A stretch of 64,000 nt of DNA from CALHRB01 sp964473465. GTDB lineage: Bacteria > Bacteroidota > Ignavibacteria > Kapaibacteriales > UBA2268. Shown here in pieces: positions 43,999-52,129 of this stretch; position 1 is the stretch's first letter, and the number at the start of each line of letters is the position of its first letter. A model generated the notes under the pieces. That model searched no databases, was not told the DNA's origin, and saw only the letters and a list, made by a program, of their open reading frames with translations. Location: NCBI GenBank assembly GCA_964473465.1, contig CAYYPE010000008.1, positions 76,836 through 140,835 on the forward strand, written 5' to 3'. The position numbers and the translations under genes were made by a program.

Positions 43999-44118
43999 TG
44001 AAGGCTTTTTGATTACGTTGTATATTTTAAAATATAAGAAAATAATAAAACACAACTTTAGCAGAAGATTTTAAAAAGCAACAAAAATATTCTATGTTTT
44101 TTGAAGTCATAGTAATCG

Positions 44119-44147
44119 AATTCTCGTAAGGTTCGAGAATTTTTTTT
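44119..44147 (+). terminator. Rho-independent terminator before trxA
   Basis: Perfect 8-bp stem AATTCTCG (44119-44126) / CGAGAATT (44134-44141), loop TAAGGTT, then a run of T to 44147. It would end transcripts from the GIY-YIG-like gene about 120 bases upstream and sits immediately before the candidate trxA promoter. Confidence 0.8.
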
Positions 44148-44154
44148 ATATTTG
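44147..44154 (+). promoter_or_regulatory. Bacteroidota-type -7 box of trxA
   Basis: TATATTTG fits the TAnnTTTG -7 element of the Bacteroidota primary sigma factor, 38 bases before the thioredoxin ATG. A -33 TTG is not clear because that region overlaps the terminator. The ribosome-binding site AGAGG precedes the ATG. Confidence 0.45.
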
Positions 44155-44191
44155 TCTAATTAAAAGTTATGTAATTTAAAGAGGAAAATTT

Positions 44192-44515
44192 ATGCCACAA
44201 CCAATGCATTTAACAGATGATAATTTTGAAAATGAGGTGCTAAAATCTAATGTGCCTGTATTGATTGATTTTTGGGCAACATGGTGTGGACCATGCAGAG
44301 TGATTGCACCATCAATTGAAGAATTGGCAAATGAATATGTCGGCAAAGCCAAAATAGCAAAACTTGATGTTGATAATAATCAAAGAACAGCTATGCAATA
44401 CGGCATTCGTTCTATCCCTACAATTTTGATTTTCAAAAACGGTCAAGTTGTTGATACTATCATTGGAGCAGTTCCAAAAGCTAAAATTGAAGAAGCACTG
44501 CTTAAACATATTTAA
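44192..44515 (+). CDS. trxA: Thioredoxin
   Basis: 107 residues, cytosolic protein-disulfide reductant. Active site WCGPC in VLIDFWATWCGPCRVIAPSIEELA, the cis-Pro in RSIPTILIF, and the buried Asp in LIDFWA are all present. No signal peptide. It is followed after 9 bases by the pterin dehydratase gene. Confidence 0.97.
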   Translation: MPQPMHLTDDNFENEVLKSNVPVLIDFWATWCGPCRVIAPSIEELANEYVGKAKIAKLDVDNNQRTAMQYGIRSIPTILIFKNGQVVDTIIGAVPKAKIEEALLKHI

Positions 44516-44524
44516 TTTTAATTT

Positions 44525-44818
44525 ATGCCCAGACCACCAAGACTATCAGAAGAGGATATACAAATATATCTTTCAAGAATACCAAAATGGAAAAGAAAAG
44601 GCGATACTATCGAAAGGGAGATAGTAGCTTCGAACTTTCCTGCAATCGTTGGTATTCTGAACGCAATTGCAATTCTTGCAGAGACCCTTGACCATCATCC
44701 TGATTTATTAATTTATGGGTGGAATAAACTAAGAGTTACTTTATCTACACACGATCAGGGCGGTTTAACCGAACTGGATTTTAAGCTTGCCGAAAAGATT
44801 GAAAACCTTAATTTTTAA
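44525..44818 (+). CDS. phhB: Pterin-4a-carbinolamine dehydratase
   Basis: 97 residues of the PCD/DCoH family, which dehydrates 4a-hydroxytetrahydrobiopterin. The signature ETLDHHPDLLIYGWNKLRVTLSTHDQGGLTELD includes the catalytic His pair and the His/Asp of the motif. An aromatic amino-acid hydroxylase, the usual partner, is not in the window. Co-transcription with trxA and perhaps eno is likely from spacing. Confidence 0.92.
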   Translation: MPRPPRLSEEDIQIYLSRIPKWKRKGDTIEREIVASNFPAIVGILNAIAILAETLDHHPDLLIYGWNKLRVTLSTHDQGGLTELDFKLAEKIENLNF

Positions 44819-44852
44819 CTAATATATTCAAAATAAACAGAAAGACTAACTT

Positions 44853-46142
44853 ATGGGTTCATTAATTATTGATATTTACGGACGGGAAATCCTTGATTCA
44901 CGGGGAAATCCTACAGTCGAGGTTGAAGTTGTATTAGATGACGGCTCAATTGGGTTAGCTGCCGTTCCATCGGGTGCAAGTACTGGCGAAAATGAAGCTT
45001 GCGAGCTAAGAGACGGTGATTCAAACCGATATTTAGGTAATGGTGTTTCAAAAGCTGTTGAAAATGTCAATACTGTTATTGCTGATGCTCTTGAAGGTTT
45101 TGATGCATCGGAACAAGTACAGATTGATAATTTATTGATTGAGCTTGATGGAACAAAGAACAAATCAAATCTTGGTGCCAATGCTATTCTTGGAGTTTCA
45201 CTTGCAGTTGCCAAAGCTTCCGCAGAATCATTTATGATGCCTCTTTATAGATATTTAGGTGGAGTGAATGCAAGAATTCTTCCGGCTCCAATGATGAATA
45301 TTCTTAATGGAGGCAAACACGCAGATAATAATGTTGACATACAGGAATTTATGATAATTCCCGCTGGAGCTCCTTCTTTCAAGGAAGCATTAAGAATGGG
45401 AGTCGAAGTTTTTCATAATCTGAAAAAAGTTCTGAAGTCAAAAGGTCTATCAACTTCTGTTGGTGACGAGGGTGGTTTTGCCCCTTCTTTGAAATCCAAC
45501 GAGGAAGCTTTCGATGTTATACTTGAAGCTATAGATAAAGCCGGATATAAGCCAGTTCAGGATATTTTGTTGGCAATCGACACAGCATCAAGCGAAATGG
45601 TCGAAGATGGGAAATATAAAATGTTTAAATCCTCAGGTGAATACAAAACTTCTGAGGAAATGATTAACTGGTATGTTGAACTTTGTAATAAATATCCAAT
45701 ATATTCAATCGAGGATGGTCTTGGAGAAAATGACTGGTCAGGCTGGCAAAAATTAACTCAGGCTCTTGGGAACAGAATTCAGTTAGTCGGGGATGATATT
45801 TTTGTTACTAATCCAGAATTCCTTGAACGAGGCATAAGGGAAAAAGTTGGAAATTCAATTTTGATAAAGGTAAACCAGATTGGAACTTTGACCGAAACTC
45901 TTGAAACCATAAAAATGGCACATCGAAATGGATATAGGACAGTCATTTCCCATCGTTCAGGCGAAACAGAAGATACAACCATTGCCGATATTGCCGTCGC
46001 CACCAATGCAGGACAAATAAAAACCGGTGCACCCAGCAGAACAGACAGAGTGGCTAAATATAATCAGTTAATGAGAATAGAAGAAGCACTTGGTGATGAT
46101 TCTGTTTATTCAGGTTTGAGTGAATTCAGTATGTTTCTTTAA
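44853..46142 (+). CDS. eno: Enolase
   Basis: 429 residues, the normal length. It interconverts 2-phosphoglycerate and phosphoenolpyruvate. Visible: GREILDSRGNPTVEVEV, PSGASTGENEACELRDGD, LNGGKHADNNVDIQEFMI, VGDEGGFAPS, SIEDGLGENDW, VGDDIFVTN and SHRSGETEDTTIAD, covering the catalytic Glu/Lys and the metal ligands. Terminator directly downstream. Confidence 0.98.
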   Translation: MGSLIIDIYGREILDSRGNPTVEVEVVLDDGSIGLAAVPSGASTGENEACELRDGDSNRYLGNGVSKAVENVNTVIADALEGFDASEQVQIDNLLIELDGTKNKSNLGANAILGVSLAVAKASAESFMMPLYRYLGGVNARILPAPMMNILNGGKHADNNVDIQEFMIIPAGAPSFKEALRMGVEVFHNLKKVLKSKGLSTSVGDEGGFAPSLKSNEEAFDVILEAIDKAGYKPVQDILLAIDTASSEMVEDGKYKMFKSSGEYKTSEEMINWYVELCNKYPIYSIEDGLGENDWSGWQKLTQALGNRIQLVGDDIFVTNPEFLERGIREKVGNSILIKVNQIGTLTETLETIKMAHRNGYRTVISHRSGETEDTTIADIAVATNAGQIKTGAPSRTDRVAKYNQLMRIEEALGDDSVYSGLSEFSMFL

Positions 46143-46156
46143 TAATTTATGAAATT

Positions 46157-46188
46157 AATCCAGCCTGTCAACAAGGCTGGATTTTTTT
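46157..46188 (+). terminator. Rho-independent terminator of eno
   Basis: 10-bp perfect stem AATCCAGCCT (46157-46166) / AGGCTGGATT (46174-46183), 7-base loop, then T-run. It lies 14 bases after the eno stop. Confidence 0.93.
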
Positions 46189-46276
46189 ATTTTTAGTGTT
46201 TGAAAAAAAAATATAAACAAGTATTTTACATTACTCGAATTTTAAAATTTAAAAAACATTTTTCTGAGATTAAATT

Positions 46277-47677
46277 ATGATAGTATTTGGAACTGATGGC
46301 TGGCGTGGAGTAATAGCACGTGATTTCACATTTGACAATCTTCATCTCGTGGCTCTTGCTACAGCAAAGTACGTAAAAAAACATTTTCCTGATAATCCAT
46401 CAGTCGTTATTGGTTACGACACAAGATTTTTGTCAAAGGAGTTTGCCGAAGAAACTGCTCAGATTCTTGCATGGCAGGATATAACTGTACATCTTTCTAA
46501 CTCATTTTCATCTACTCCACAGGTTTCATACCATACAAAGAACAAGGCGGTTAGCCTTGGTATAGTCATTACTGCGAGCCACAATCCACCCATTTACAAT
46601 GGATACAAGCTGAAAGCAAACTTTGGTGGACCTGCCACTCCTGAGCAAATAGCAGAACTGGAAAAAGAACTGAAACATGTTTATAAAAATCCACCTCAAT
46701 TCAAGTTTAAATCGTTAAAAGATTATATTTTCCTGAAGAAAATAAGGCTATTTGACGCTAAGGATTCTTACCTTAGATACATCAAAAAGAAAATAAACTT
46801 TGATGAAATCAATAAAGCTAAGTTCAGAATTTTATACGACCCTATGCATGGAGCTGGTATTGATACCATAAAGCACCTTCTTCCTGATGTTAAAGAAATT
46901 CATGATAATTATAATCCTTCTTTTGGTTCTATTGGGCATCCGGAACCGATTGGTAAAAATTTGACCGAAATGATTGAGATCATGAAAACCGGGAAATATG
47001 ATATTGGAATTGCAACAGACGGGGATGCAGATAGGCTTGGGGCAGTGGACCATGCAGGTAATTTCGTAGATTCACATAAGATTTTCATGATTCTGTTAAA
47101 ATATTTATACGAAAAGAAAAAGAAGAGAGGTGCAGTTGCTAAAACTATATCTCTTACTTCAATGGTTAATAAATACTGTGAATCTCAGGGTATTAAGCTT
47201 TATGAAACACCTGTTGGATTCAAACATATTGCAAAACTGATGAGTGAAGAAAAAATCTTGATTGGCGGAGAAGAATCAGGCGGTTTGGGAACAATAATTC
47301 ATATTCCCGAGCGGGATGGTCTATTCAATGCTCTCCTGCTTATGGAGGTAATGGCTGTTCGACAAAAATCTTTGATGGATTTATCTGATGAACTTGACGA
47401 AGAATTTGGTGTTCATAGATTTTTAAGAAAGGATGTCCACGTTACTGAGCAACAGAAAAGAGACATCCTTGCGGCTTGTGATAAAAAACCAAAAAAAATC
47501 GGTAAGTATGATGTGATTGATATTTCAACAAAAGATGGCTATAAATTCTTTATTGAAAACGGCTGGTTATTAATCAGACCTTCTGGTACTGAACCTTTGA
47601 TTAGATTTTATGCGGAAGCTGATTCAATGAGCAAAGTAAACGAATTATTAGACGAAGGATTAAAATTGAGTAAATGA
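46277..47677 (+). CDS. Phosphohexomutase (phosphoglucomutase/phosphomannomutase family)
   Basis: 466 residues of the alpha-D-phosphohexomutase superfamily, four domains. The start FGTDGWRGVIARDF is followed by the phosphoserine loop TASHNPPIYNGYK, the Mg loop ATDGDADRLGA, the sugar-specificity loop GGEESGG and the phosphate-binding RPSGTEPLIRFYAE. Whether glucose-, mannose- or glucosamine-phosphate is preferred cannot be decided safely. GEESGG suits glucose/mannose. It probably supplies sugar nucleotides for surface glycans. Confidence 0.9.
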   Translation: MIVFGTDGWRGVIARDFTFDNLHLVALATAKYVKKHFPDNPSVVIGYDTRFLSKEFAEETAQILAWQDITVHLSNSFSSTPQVSYHTKNKAVSLGIVITASHNPPIYNGYKLKANFGGPATPEQIAELEKELKHVYKNPPQFKFKSLKDYIFLKKIRLFDAKDSYLRYIKKKINFDEINKAKFRILYDPMHGAGIDTIKHLLPDVKEIHDNYNPSFGSIGHPEPIGKNLTEMIEIMKTGKYDIGIATDGDADRLGAVDHAGNFVDSHKIFMILLKYLYEKKKKRGAVAKTISLTSMVNKYCESQGIKLYETPVGFKHIAKLMSEEKILIGGEESGGLGTIIHIPERDGLFNALLLMEVMAVRQKSLMDLSDELDEEFGVHRFLRKDVHVTEQQKRDILAACDKKPKKIGKYDVIDISTKDGYKFFIENGWLLIRPSGTEPLIRFYAEADSMSKVNELLDEGLKLSK

Positions 47678-47705
47678 TTACAGATTATTTCATAAAGGTA
47701 AGTGA

Positions 47706-48488
47706 TTGAAAAAGAAAATCTCTGTTATCATAGGAATCATAATATTAGCTGCAATTATTGGCGTTGTGGTTTATGTTGTCAATATGACAAGCGACATACA
47801 GGACACAGCAAACTCTTTTTTCGACGCCATAAAGAAAAACGATTTCGAAAAAGCTTATGAATATACCTCCTCCGAATTCAAGGCTAATACTTCATTAAAT
47901 CAACTAGAAACTTTTTTCCGACAAACATCCTTGATTAATTACAATGAAGCAGTATGGAGCAAAAAAACTCTCGAAGAAGGAGCAGGTGAATTAGGAGGGG
48001 TTATTCGAGCTATTGACGGTGGTGAAATTCCTGTTACTTTAAAATTTGTGAAAGAGGACGGCAAGTGGAAAATTCTTTCCCTGCGAAAAGAGGGATATGG
48101 TTTTTCATCTGCTGAGGTTGTGAAAGGTATGCCATCAAATGAAGAATTATCAACTATGGCGTCACAATCAATTTATGAATTAGGAAAAGCAATTAACTCA
48201 AAAAACTTCTCTGATTTTTATTCAAATATTTCCTTGCTCTGGCAGTCTCAGACTACTAAAGAAAAACTGTTAGCAGTTTTTAAAACTTTTAAAGATAATA
48301 ATATTGACCTAACTGTTGTTAAGAACATGAAACCTGTTTTTCTTGAAAAACCGGGATTTGTTGACCAGAGATCAATATTATTAAAAGGATATTATAATGT
48401 TAATGAAAAAAAATACTTTTTCGATCTGCTTTACATCTACGAAAATAATAAATGGATGCTTCTCGGTGCTGGTATAAATGTTCGGTAG
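47706..48488 (+). CDS. Membrane-anchored protein with two NTF2-like domains
   Basis: 260 residues. The start is a TTG with AAAGG 9 bases before it. A single N-terminal membrane helix (ISVIIGIIILAAIIGVVVYVV) is followed by two similar regions. Each begins with a helix of the A-x-S-F-F-D-A-I-K-K-N-D-F-E-K-A-Y kind (residues ~35 and ~155) and ends with a DGKWKI/NNKWML strand, the layout of DUF4878/NTF2-like domains. Function unknown; probably facing the periplasm. It follows the phosphohexomutase gene. Confidence 0.65.
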   Translation: MKKKISVIIGIIILAAIIGVVVYVVNMTSDIQDTANSFFDAIKKNDFEKAYEYTSSEFKANTSLNQLETFFRQTSLINYNEAVWSKKTLEEGAGELGGVIRAIDGGEIPVTLKFVKEDGKWKILSLRKEGYGFSSAEVVKGMPSNEELSTMASQSIYELGKAINSKNFSDFYSNISLLWQSQTTKEKLLAVFKTFKDNNIDLTVVKNMKPVFLEKPGFVDQRSILLKGYYNVNEKKYFFDLLYIYENNKWMLLGAGINVR

Positions 48489-48494
48489 TGAATT

Positions 48495-49748
48495 TTAAAG
48501 ATTATAAATCCTAAGATAAGATTCAACCTGTTTTTCAATGCTGAAATTTTCAGCAGTATGTCTGTCTGAGAATTCAGATGCTTTCCGCAGTATTTCTGGG
48601 TTTTCGATAAACCATAAAATTCCGTTTGAAAAATCTTCTGTCGAGTAATTTTCAGCGAGCCAACCGCTTTGTTTGTGTATGATTATGTCATCAGGTCCGG
48701 TTGACTTAAAAGCGATAACGGGAGTTCCAGAAGATAATGATTCAAGTGTTGTCAAAGAAAATGCTTCTTCCCTCGAAAGAACCAAAGTTAAATCAACGGA
48801 TGAATAAGCAAGGCTCATCATTTGCTCATTATTAATGTAGCCAAGTTTAATTATGTTATCAGAATTAAAATTGAATGACTCTGTATTTTTTCCTACAAGA
48901 CAAAGCAATATATCATGCCGATGGAATAATCTGTTAATAATTTCTGGAATAAAGTCCATTCCTTTGTTTTTTCGATTGAAATCATCAGGTGCAAACAATA
49001 GAATAAATTTATTATCCGGGATAGCGAAAAGTTCCCGGGTAAATTTACGATTGTGAGGTTTAAAGATATTCTTATCTATCCCGTGAGGTATTTGAATAAT
49101 CTCTTTATTTTTAAAAACCTGACTTTCTTCTGCAAGATGCTTTAACCAGCTGGATGGGCTAATTATTTTTAAATTATTAATTTTGTGTAACAGGAATTTT
49201 TTTTGCTCAAGAATTTTCTTGGAAAGATTCATGTTTTTTGTATTTGTGAGTTGCGGGCAAGTATTGCAATCGTCAATAAATTTTTTACACCCGGCTGAAT
49301 AATGGCATCCTCCAGTGAATGGATTCATATCATGCAGAGTCCAAACCACAGGCTTGTCATTTTTTCGGAAAAAAGTGCTCCAATTCAAAAAGTCAGCAAC
49401 AAAATGAAGGTGGACTATGTCAGCTTCTTTATAAAGAGGATGGGTCGTGATATCAAATAGTGAGTTGGGGAAAGTAAAAATCTCAAATTCATCAGGTTTT
49501 CCGCTAAGTTTCCTCTCATTGAGATAAGGCATAATGTGGCGTTTAAAAAAATTAAAAGCTTTTCCGATTTTTTTATATTTTTTAAATTCCCAGAATTGAT
49601 GAACCTGAGGGTTTGAAGTGGAATGTTTGTCAAGAACCAGCATTTTGCTGTCAATTCCAGATTTGAGCATGCCAATGTGTAGCCTCAAACAGGCGGTTGC
49701 GGCTCCCCCTTTGTCAGATGTGCTAATATGGAGAACTTTTTTAATCAT
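48495..49748 (-). CDS. Glycosyltransferase family 4
   Basis: 417 residues, GT-B fold. The N-terminal acceptor half has KGGAATACLRLHIGMLKSGIDSKMLV and the VWTLHDMNPFTGGCHYS segment with a nearby cysteine cluster (CKKFIDDCNTCPQL), a known feature of one GT4 subfamily. The C-terminal donor half has RKNKGMDFIPEII and SREEAFSLTTLESLSSGTPVIAF, the E-x7-E motif. It is last in a four-gene minus-strand glycan operon, and its ATG overlaps the wecB stop (TGATG). Confidence 0.88.
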   Translation of the reverse strand: MIKKVLHISTSDKGGAATACLRLHIGMLKSGIDSKMLVLDKHSTSNPQVHQFWEFKKYKKIGKAFNFFKRHIMPYLNERKLSGKPDEFEIFTFPNSLFDITTHPLYKEADIVHLHFVADFLNWSTFFRKNDKPVVWTLHDMNPFTGGCHYSAGCKKFIDDCNTCPQLTNTKNMNLSKKILEQKKFLLHKINNLKIISPSSWLKHLAEESQVFKNKEIIQIPHGIDKNIFKPHNRKFTRELFAIPDNKFILLFAPDDFNRKNKGMDFIPEIINRLFHRHDILLCLVGKNTESFNFNSDNIIKLGYINNEQMMSLAYSSVDLTLVLSREEAFSLTTLESLSSGTPVIAFKSTGPDDIIIHKQSGWLAENYSTEDFSNGILWFIENPEILRKASEFSDRHTAENFSIEKQVESYLRIYNL

Positions 49749-50869
49749 CAGAATATATCTAAAAGGTTTTTAATAATTCTTTCTGAAGTTTTTCCATCAC
49801 CGTATGGATTAACAGCCTTAGACATCCTCAAATATTCATTTTTATCTTCCAAAAGTATTTGTGTTTCGCTAATTATTTTATTTGGGTCAGTGCCAACCAG
49901 TTTAGCTGTTCCTGCCTCGATACCTTCGATTCGTTCTGTAACTTCTCTCATAACAAGGACGGGTTTTCCGAGCGATGGAGCTTCTTCCTGAATACCGCCA
50001 GAATCAGTTAGGACAAGGTATGATTTATCCATCAACCAAATAAGATAAGGATAATCAAGAGGCTCTATCAGATGGACATTATTAATTCCTTTTAAAACAG
50101 AATATACTGGCTTTTGAACATTCGGATTGAGATGAACAGGATAGATAATTTCAACATCATTGTTCTTTTCGGCTATTTTTTTGAGTGCAAGGCATATATT
50201 CTGGAAAGGCTCGCCAAAACTTTCTCGCCTATGTCCTGTAACCAAAATGATTCTTTTGTTGAAATCAATATTTTTGAAAAAGTTAATGAATTTTTCGTTG
50301 CCTTGTTTCTTGATTATTTCAATGCCCAAAAACAGGGCATCAATCACAGTATTGCCGACGTTGTAAACATCATTTTTAATTCCTTCATTTATCAGGTTAT
50401 TATAGGCATTCATTGTGGGTGTAAAATGAAAGTCTGATAAATGACCGGCAAGAATTCTATTGATTTCTTCCGGGAAGGGAGAATATTTATTGAAACTTCT
50501 TAATCCAGCCTCGAGGTGTGCAACTCTGGTTTTATTATAAAATCCTGCCAGAGCTGTTACAAATGTCGTGGTTGTATCTCCTTGAACAAAAATCAAATCA
50601 GGTTTAAAATCTGAGATAACCCCATCCATTCCTTTTAATACATTGACCGTAATGTCGGATAGTGTTTGATTATCCTTCATAAGATTTAGGTCGTAATCAG
50701 GAGTAATATTAAAAAAATCGAGAACTTGATCAAGCATCTGTCTATGTTGGGCAGTAACACATACTTTGGTTTCGAATTTATCTTTGTGCTTTTTGAATTC
50801 ATACACAAGAGGAGCCATTTTAATAGCTTCCGGACGTGTTCCAAAAACGATTAGAACTTTTTTATTCAT
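49748..50869 (-). CDS. wecB: UDP-N-acetylglucosamine 2-epimerase (non-hydrolysing)
   Basis: 373 residues. It converts UDP-GlcNAc to UDP-ManNAc, a precursor of ManNAc(A)-containing surface polysaccharides. Motifs: IVFGTRPEAIKMAPLV, FVQGDTTTTF, HLEAGLRSF, FPEEINR, TGHRRESFGEPF, VLTDSGGIQEEAPSLGKPVLVMRE and ERIEG. These cover the catalytic Asp/Glu and UDP-binding residues. It abuts the upstream glycosyltransferase gene and overlaps the downstream one by one base. Confidence 0.95.
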   Translation of the reverse strand: MNKKVLIVFGTRPEAIKMAPLVYEFKKHKDKFETKVCVTAQHRQMLDQVLDFFNITPDYDLNLMKDNQTLSDITVNVLKGMDGVISDFKPDLIFVQGDTTTTFVTALAGFYNKTRVAHLEAGLRSFNKYSPFPEEINRILAGHLSDFHFTPTMNAYNNLINEGIKNDVYNVGNTVIDALFLGIEIIKKQGNEKFINFFKNIDFNKRIILVTGHRRESFGEPFQNICLALKKIAEKNNDVEIIYPVHLNPNVQKPVYSVLKGINNVHLIEPLDYPYLIWLMDKSYLVLTDSGGIQEEAPSLGKPVLVMREVTERIEGIEAGTAKLVGTDPNKIISETQILLEDKNEYLRMSKAVNPYGDGKTSERIIKNLLDIF

Positions 50870-52120
50870 TTAAGCCTTTCCAATAATGTCCAAAAATCTT
50901 TCAGCTCTTTTGTCCCAGCTGTTTTCTTTTGCTTCTTTTTTCATAATATCAAAATAGGTATCGTCATTTTCAAGCTTTAATCCATAATCAATTTGTTCTG
51001 CAAATTCTTCGTAGCTATGAGCAATCAAAATGGATTTATATTTTTTGCATTCAGCTAAATCGGTTGAGACGATTGGCTTGCAAATTGCCATATATTCGAA
51101 AAGTTTTATCGGAGATGTAGCTTGAGTAACACTGTAGTTTCTAAAAGGTATCATAGATATATCAAATGTATGGGCATAGGCTGGCAAATCCTGATATTTT
51201 ACTGGTTTATGAAAAGTCAGGTTTTTTAAATAGCTAAAATCATAATCGTAAACGGAGTTATCGCCAATTAATCCAATCAATACAAATTCATAATCTTTTC
51301 TTTTTTCTGCCAGATAAATCAATAATTCAAAGTCAATCCATTTTGCAATTGTTCCGTAATAACCAATTATTGGTTTATTTCTATTCAGTATTTTGAGGTA
51401 ATCATTTGAAAAGACAATTTTTTTGTTTTGGCTGAAATGTTCATAATCACAAGCGTTTGGGAGTAAGTATTTATTATTCTTTCTATTATGACTGACTTCT
51501 TCATATAGTTTTTCTGCCGTTGCAAGAACAATGAATCTCTCATCCTTCAAAATTTTGTTATGTTTTTCAATTTTAATGCTATCAATTAATTTCTGATTTA
51601 TATCAGGATGAATTTCATCAAGATAATCATAAATAACAAGATTACCTTTTTGAATCAGACTTGATAAGAAGCCGAATTCAGTTTTCAGATCGTAAGATAC
51701 GGTATAAAATATTTTTTTTTGTTTTAATTTTAATAACAAAACAAGTCTAAAACTAAGGAAACAATTTTTGAAAACTTCGTAGAAACCTTTAAATATATTT
51801 TTTGTTGGGAATATATAATAATAAAAAACTGTGCAATTTTTTTTTGCAAGAGCTTTTGCCAATTGTGGAGGTCTCTGGAACATTGGGTAGAACCAGCTAT
51901 GTGTGCCTATAATTATGATAATTTGTTTATTGCCAGCAAGAGATAATGTGTTTCTTAATTTTTCTTTATGAAGGGGTGAAAAAAATTTTGCAATAAATAA
52001 ACTTAAATTGTTCAATAATGATTTTTGAAGAAAAAGTAAGTAGCGAAAAGCCCGCCTCATTAAGTGAATAAAACCTTTTTCTTTGAAAATATAATAACTA
52101 TGTTTGAAAAATAGAATCAT
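50870..52120 (-). CDS. Glycosyltransferase, GT-B fold
   Basis: 416 residues. The N-terminal part has IIIIGTHSWFYPMFQRPPQLAKALAKKNCTVFYY, typical of glycosyltransferases that begin with a mention of QRPxxLA. The C-terminal half has IIGYYGTIAKWIDFELL, YEFVLIG and FRNYSVTQATSPIKLFEYMAICKPIVSTDLAEC, the donor-binding E motif. Acceptor unknown; it works in the same glycan operon as wecB. Starts 9 bases after the membrane protein gene. Confidence 0.85.
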   Translation of the reverse strand: MILFFKHSYYIFKEKGFIHLMRRAFRYLLFLQKSLLNNLSLFIAKFFSPLHKEKLRNTLSLAGNKQIIIIIGTHSWFYPMFQRPPQLAKALAKKNCTVFYYYIFPTKNIFKGFYEVFKNCFLSFRLVLLLKLKQKKIFYTVSYDLKTEFGFLSSLIQKGNLVIYDYLDEIHPDINQKLIDSIKIEKHNKILKDERFIVLATAEKLYEEVSHNRKNNKYLLPNACDYEHFSQNKKIVFSNDYLKILNRNKPIIGYYGTIAKWIDFELLIYLAEKRKDYEFVLIGLIGDNSVYDYDFSYLKNLTFHKPVKYQDLPAYAHTFDISMIPFRNYSVTQATSPIKLFEYMAICKPIVSTDLAECKKYKSILIAHSYEEFAEQIDYGLKLENDDTYFDIMKKEAKENSWDKRAERFLDIIGKA

Positions 52121-52129
52121 AATAAGTAA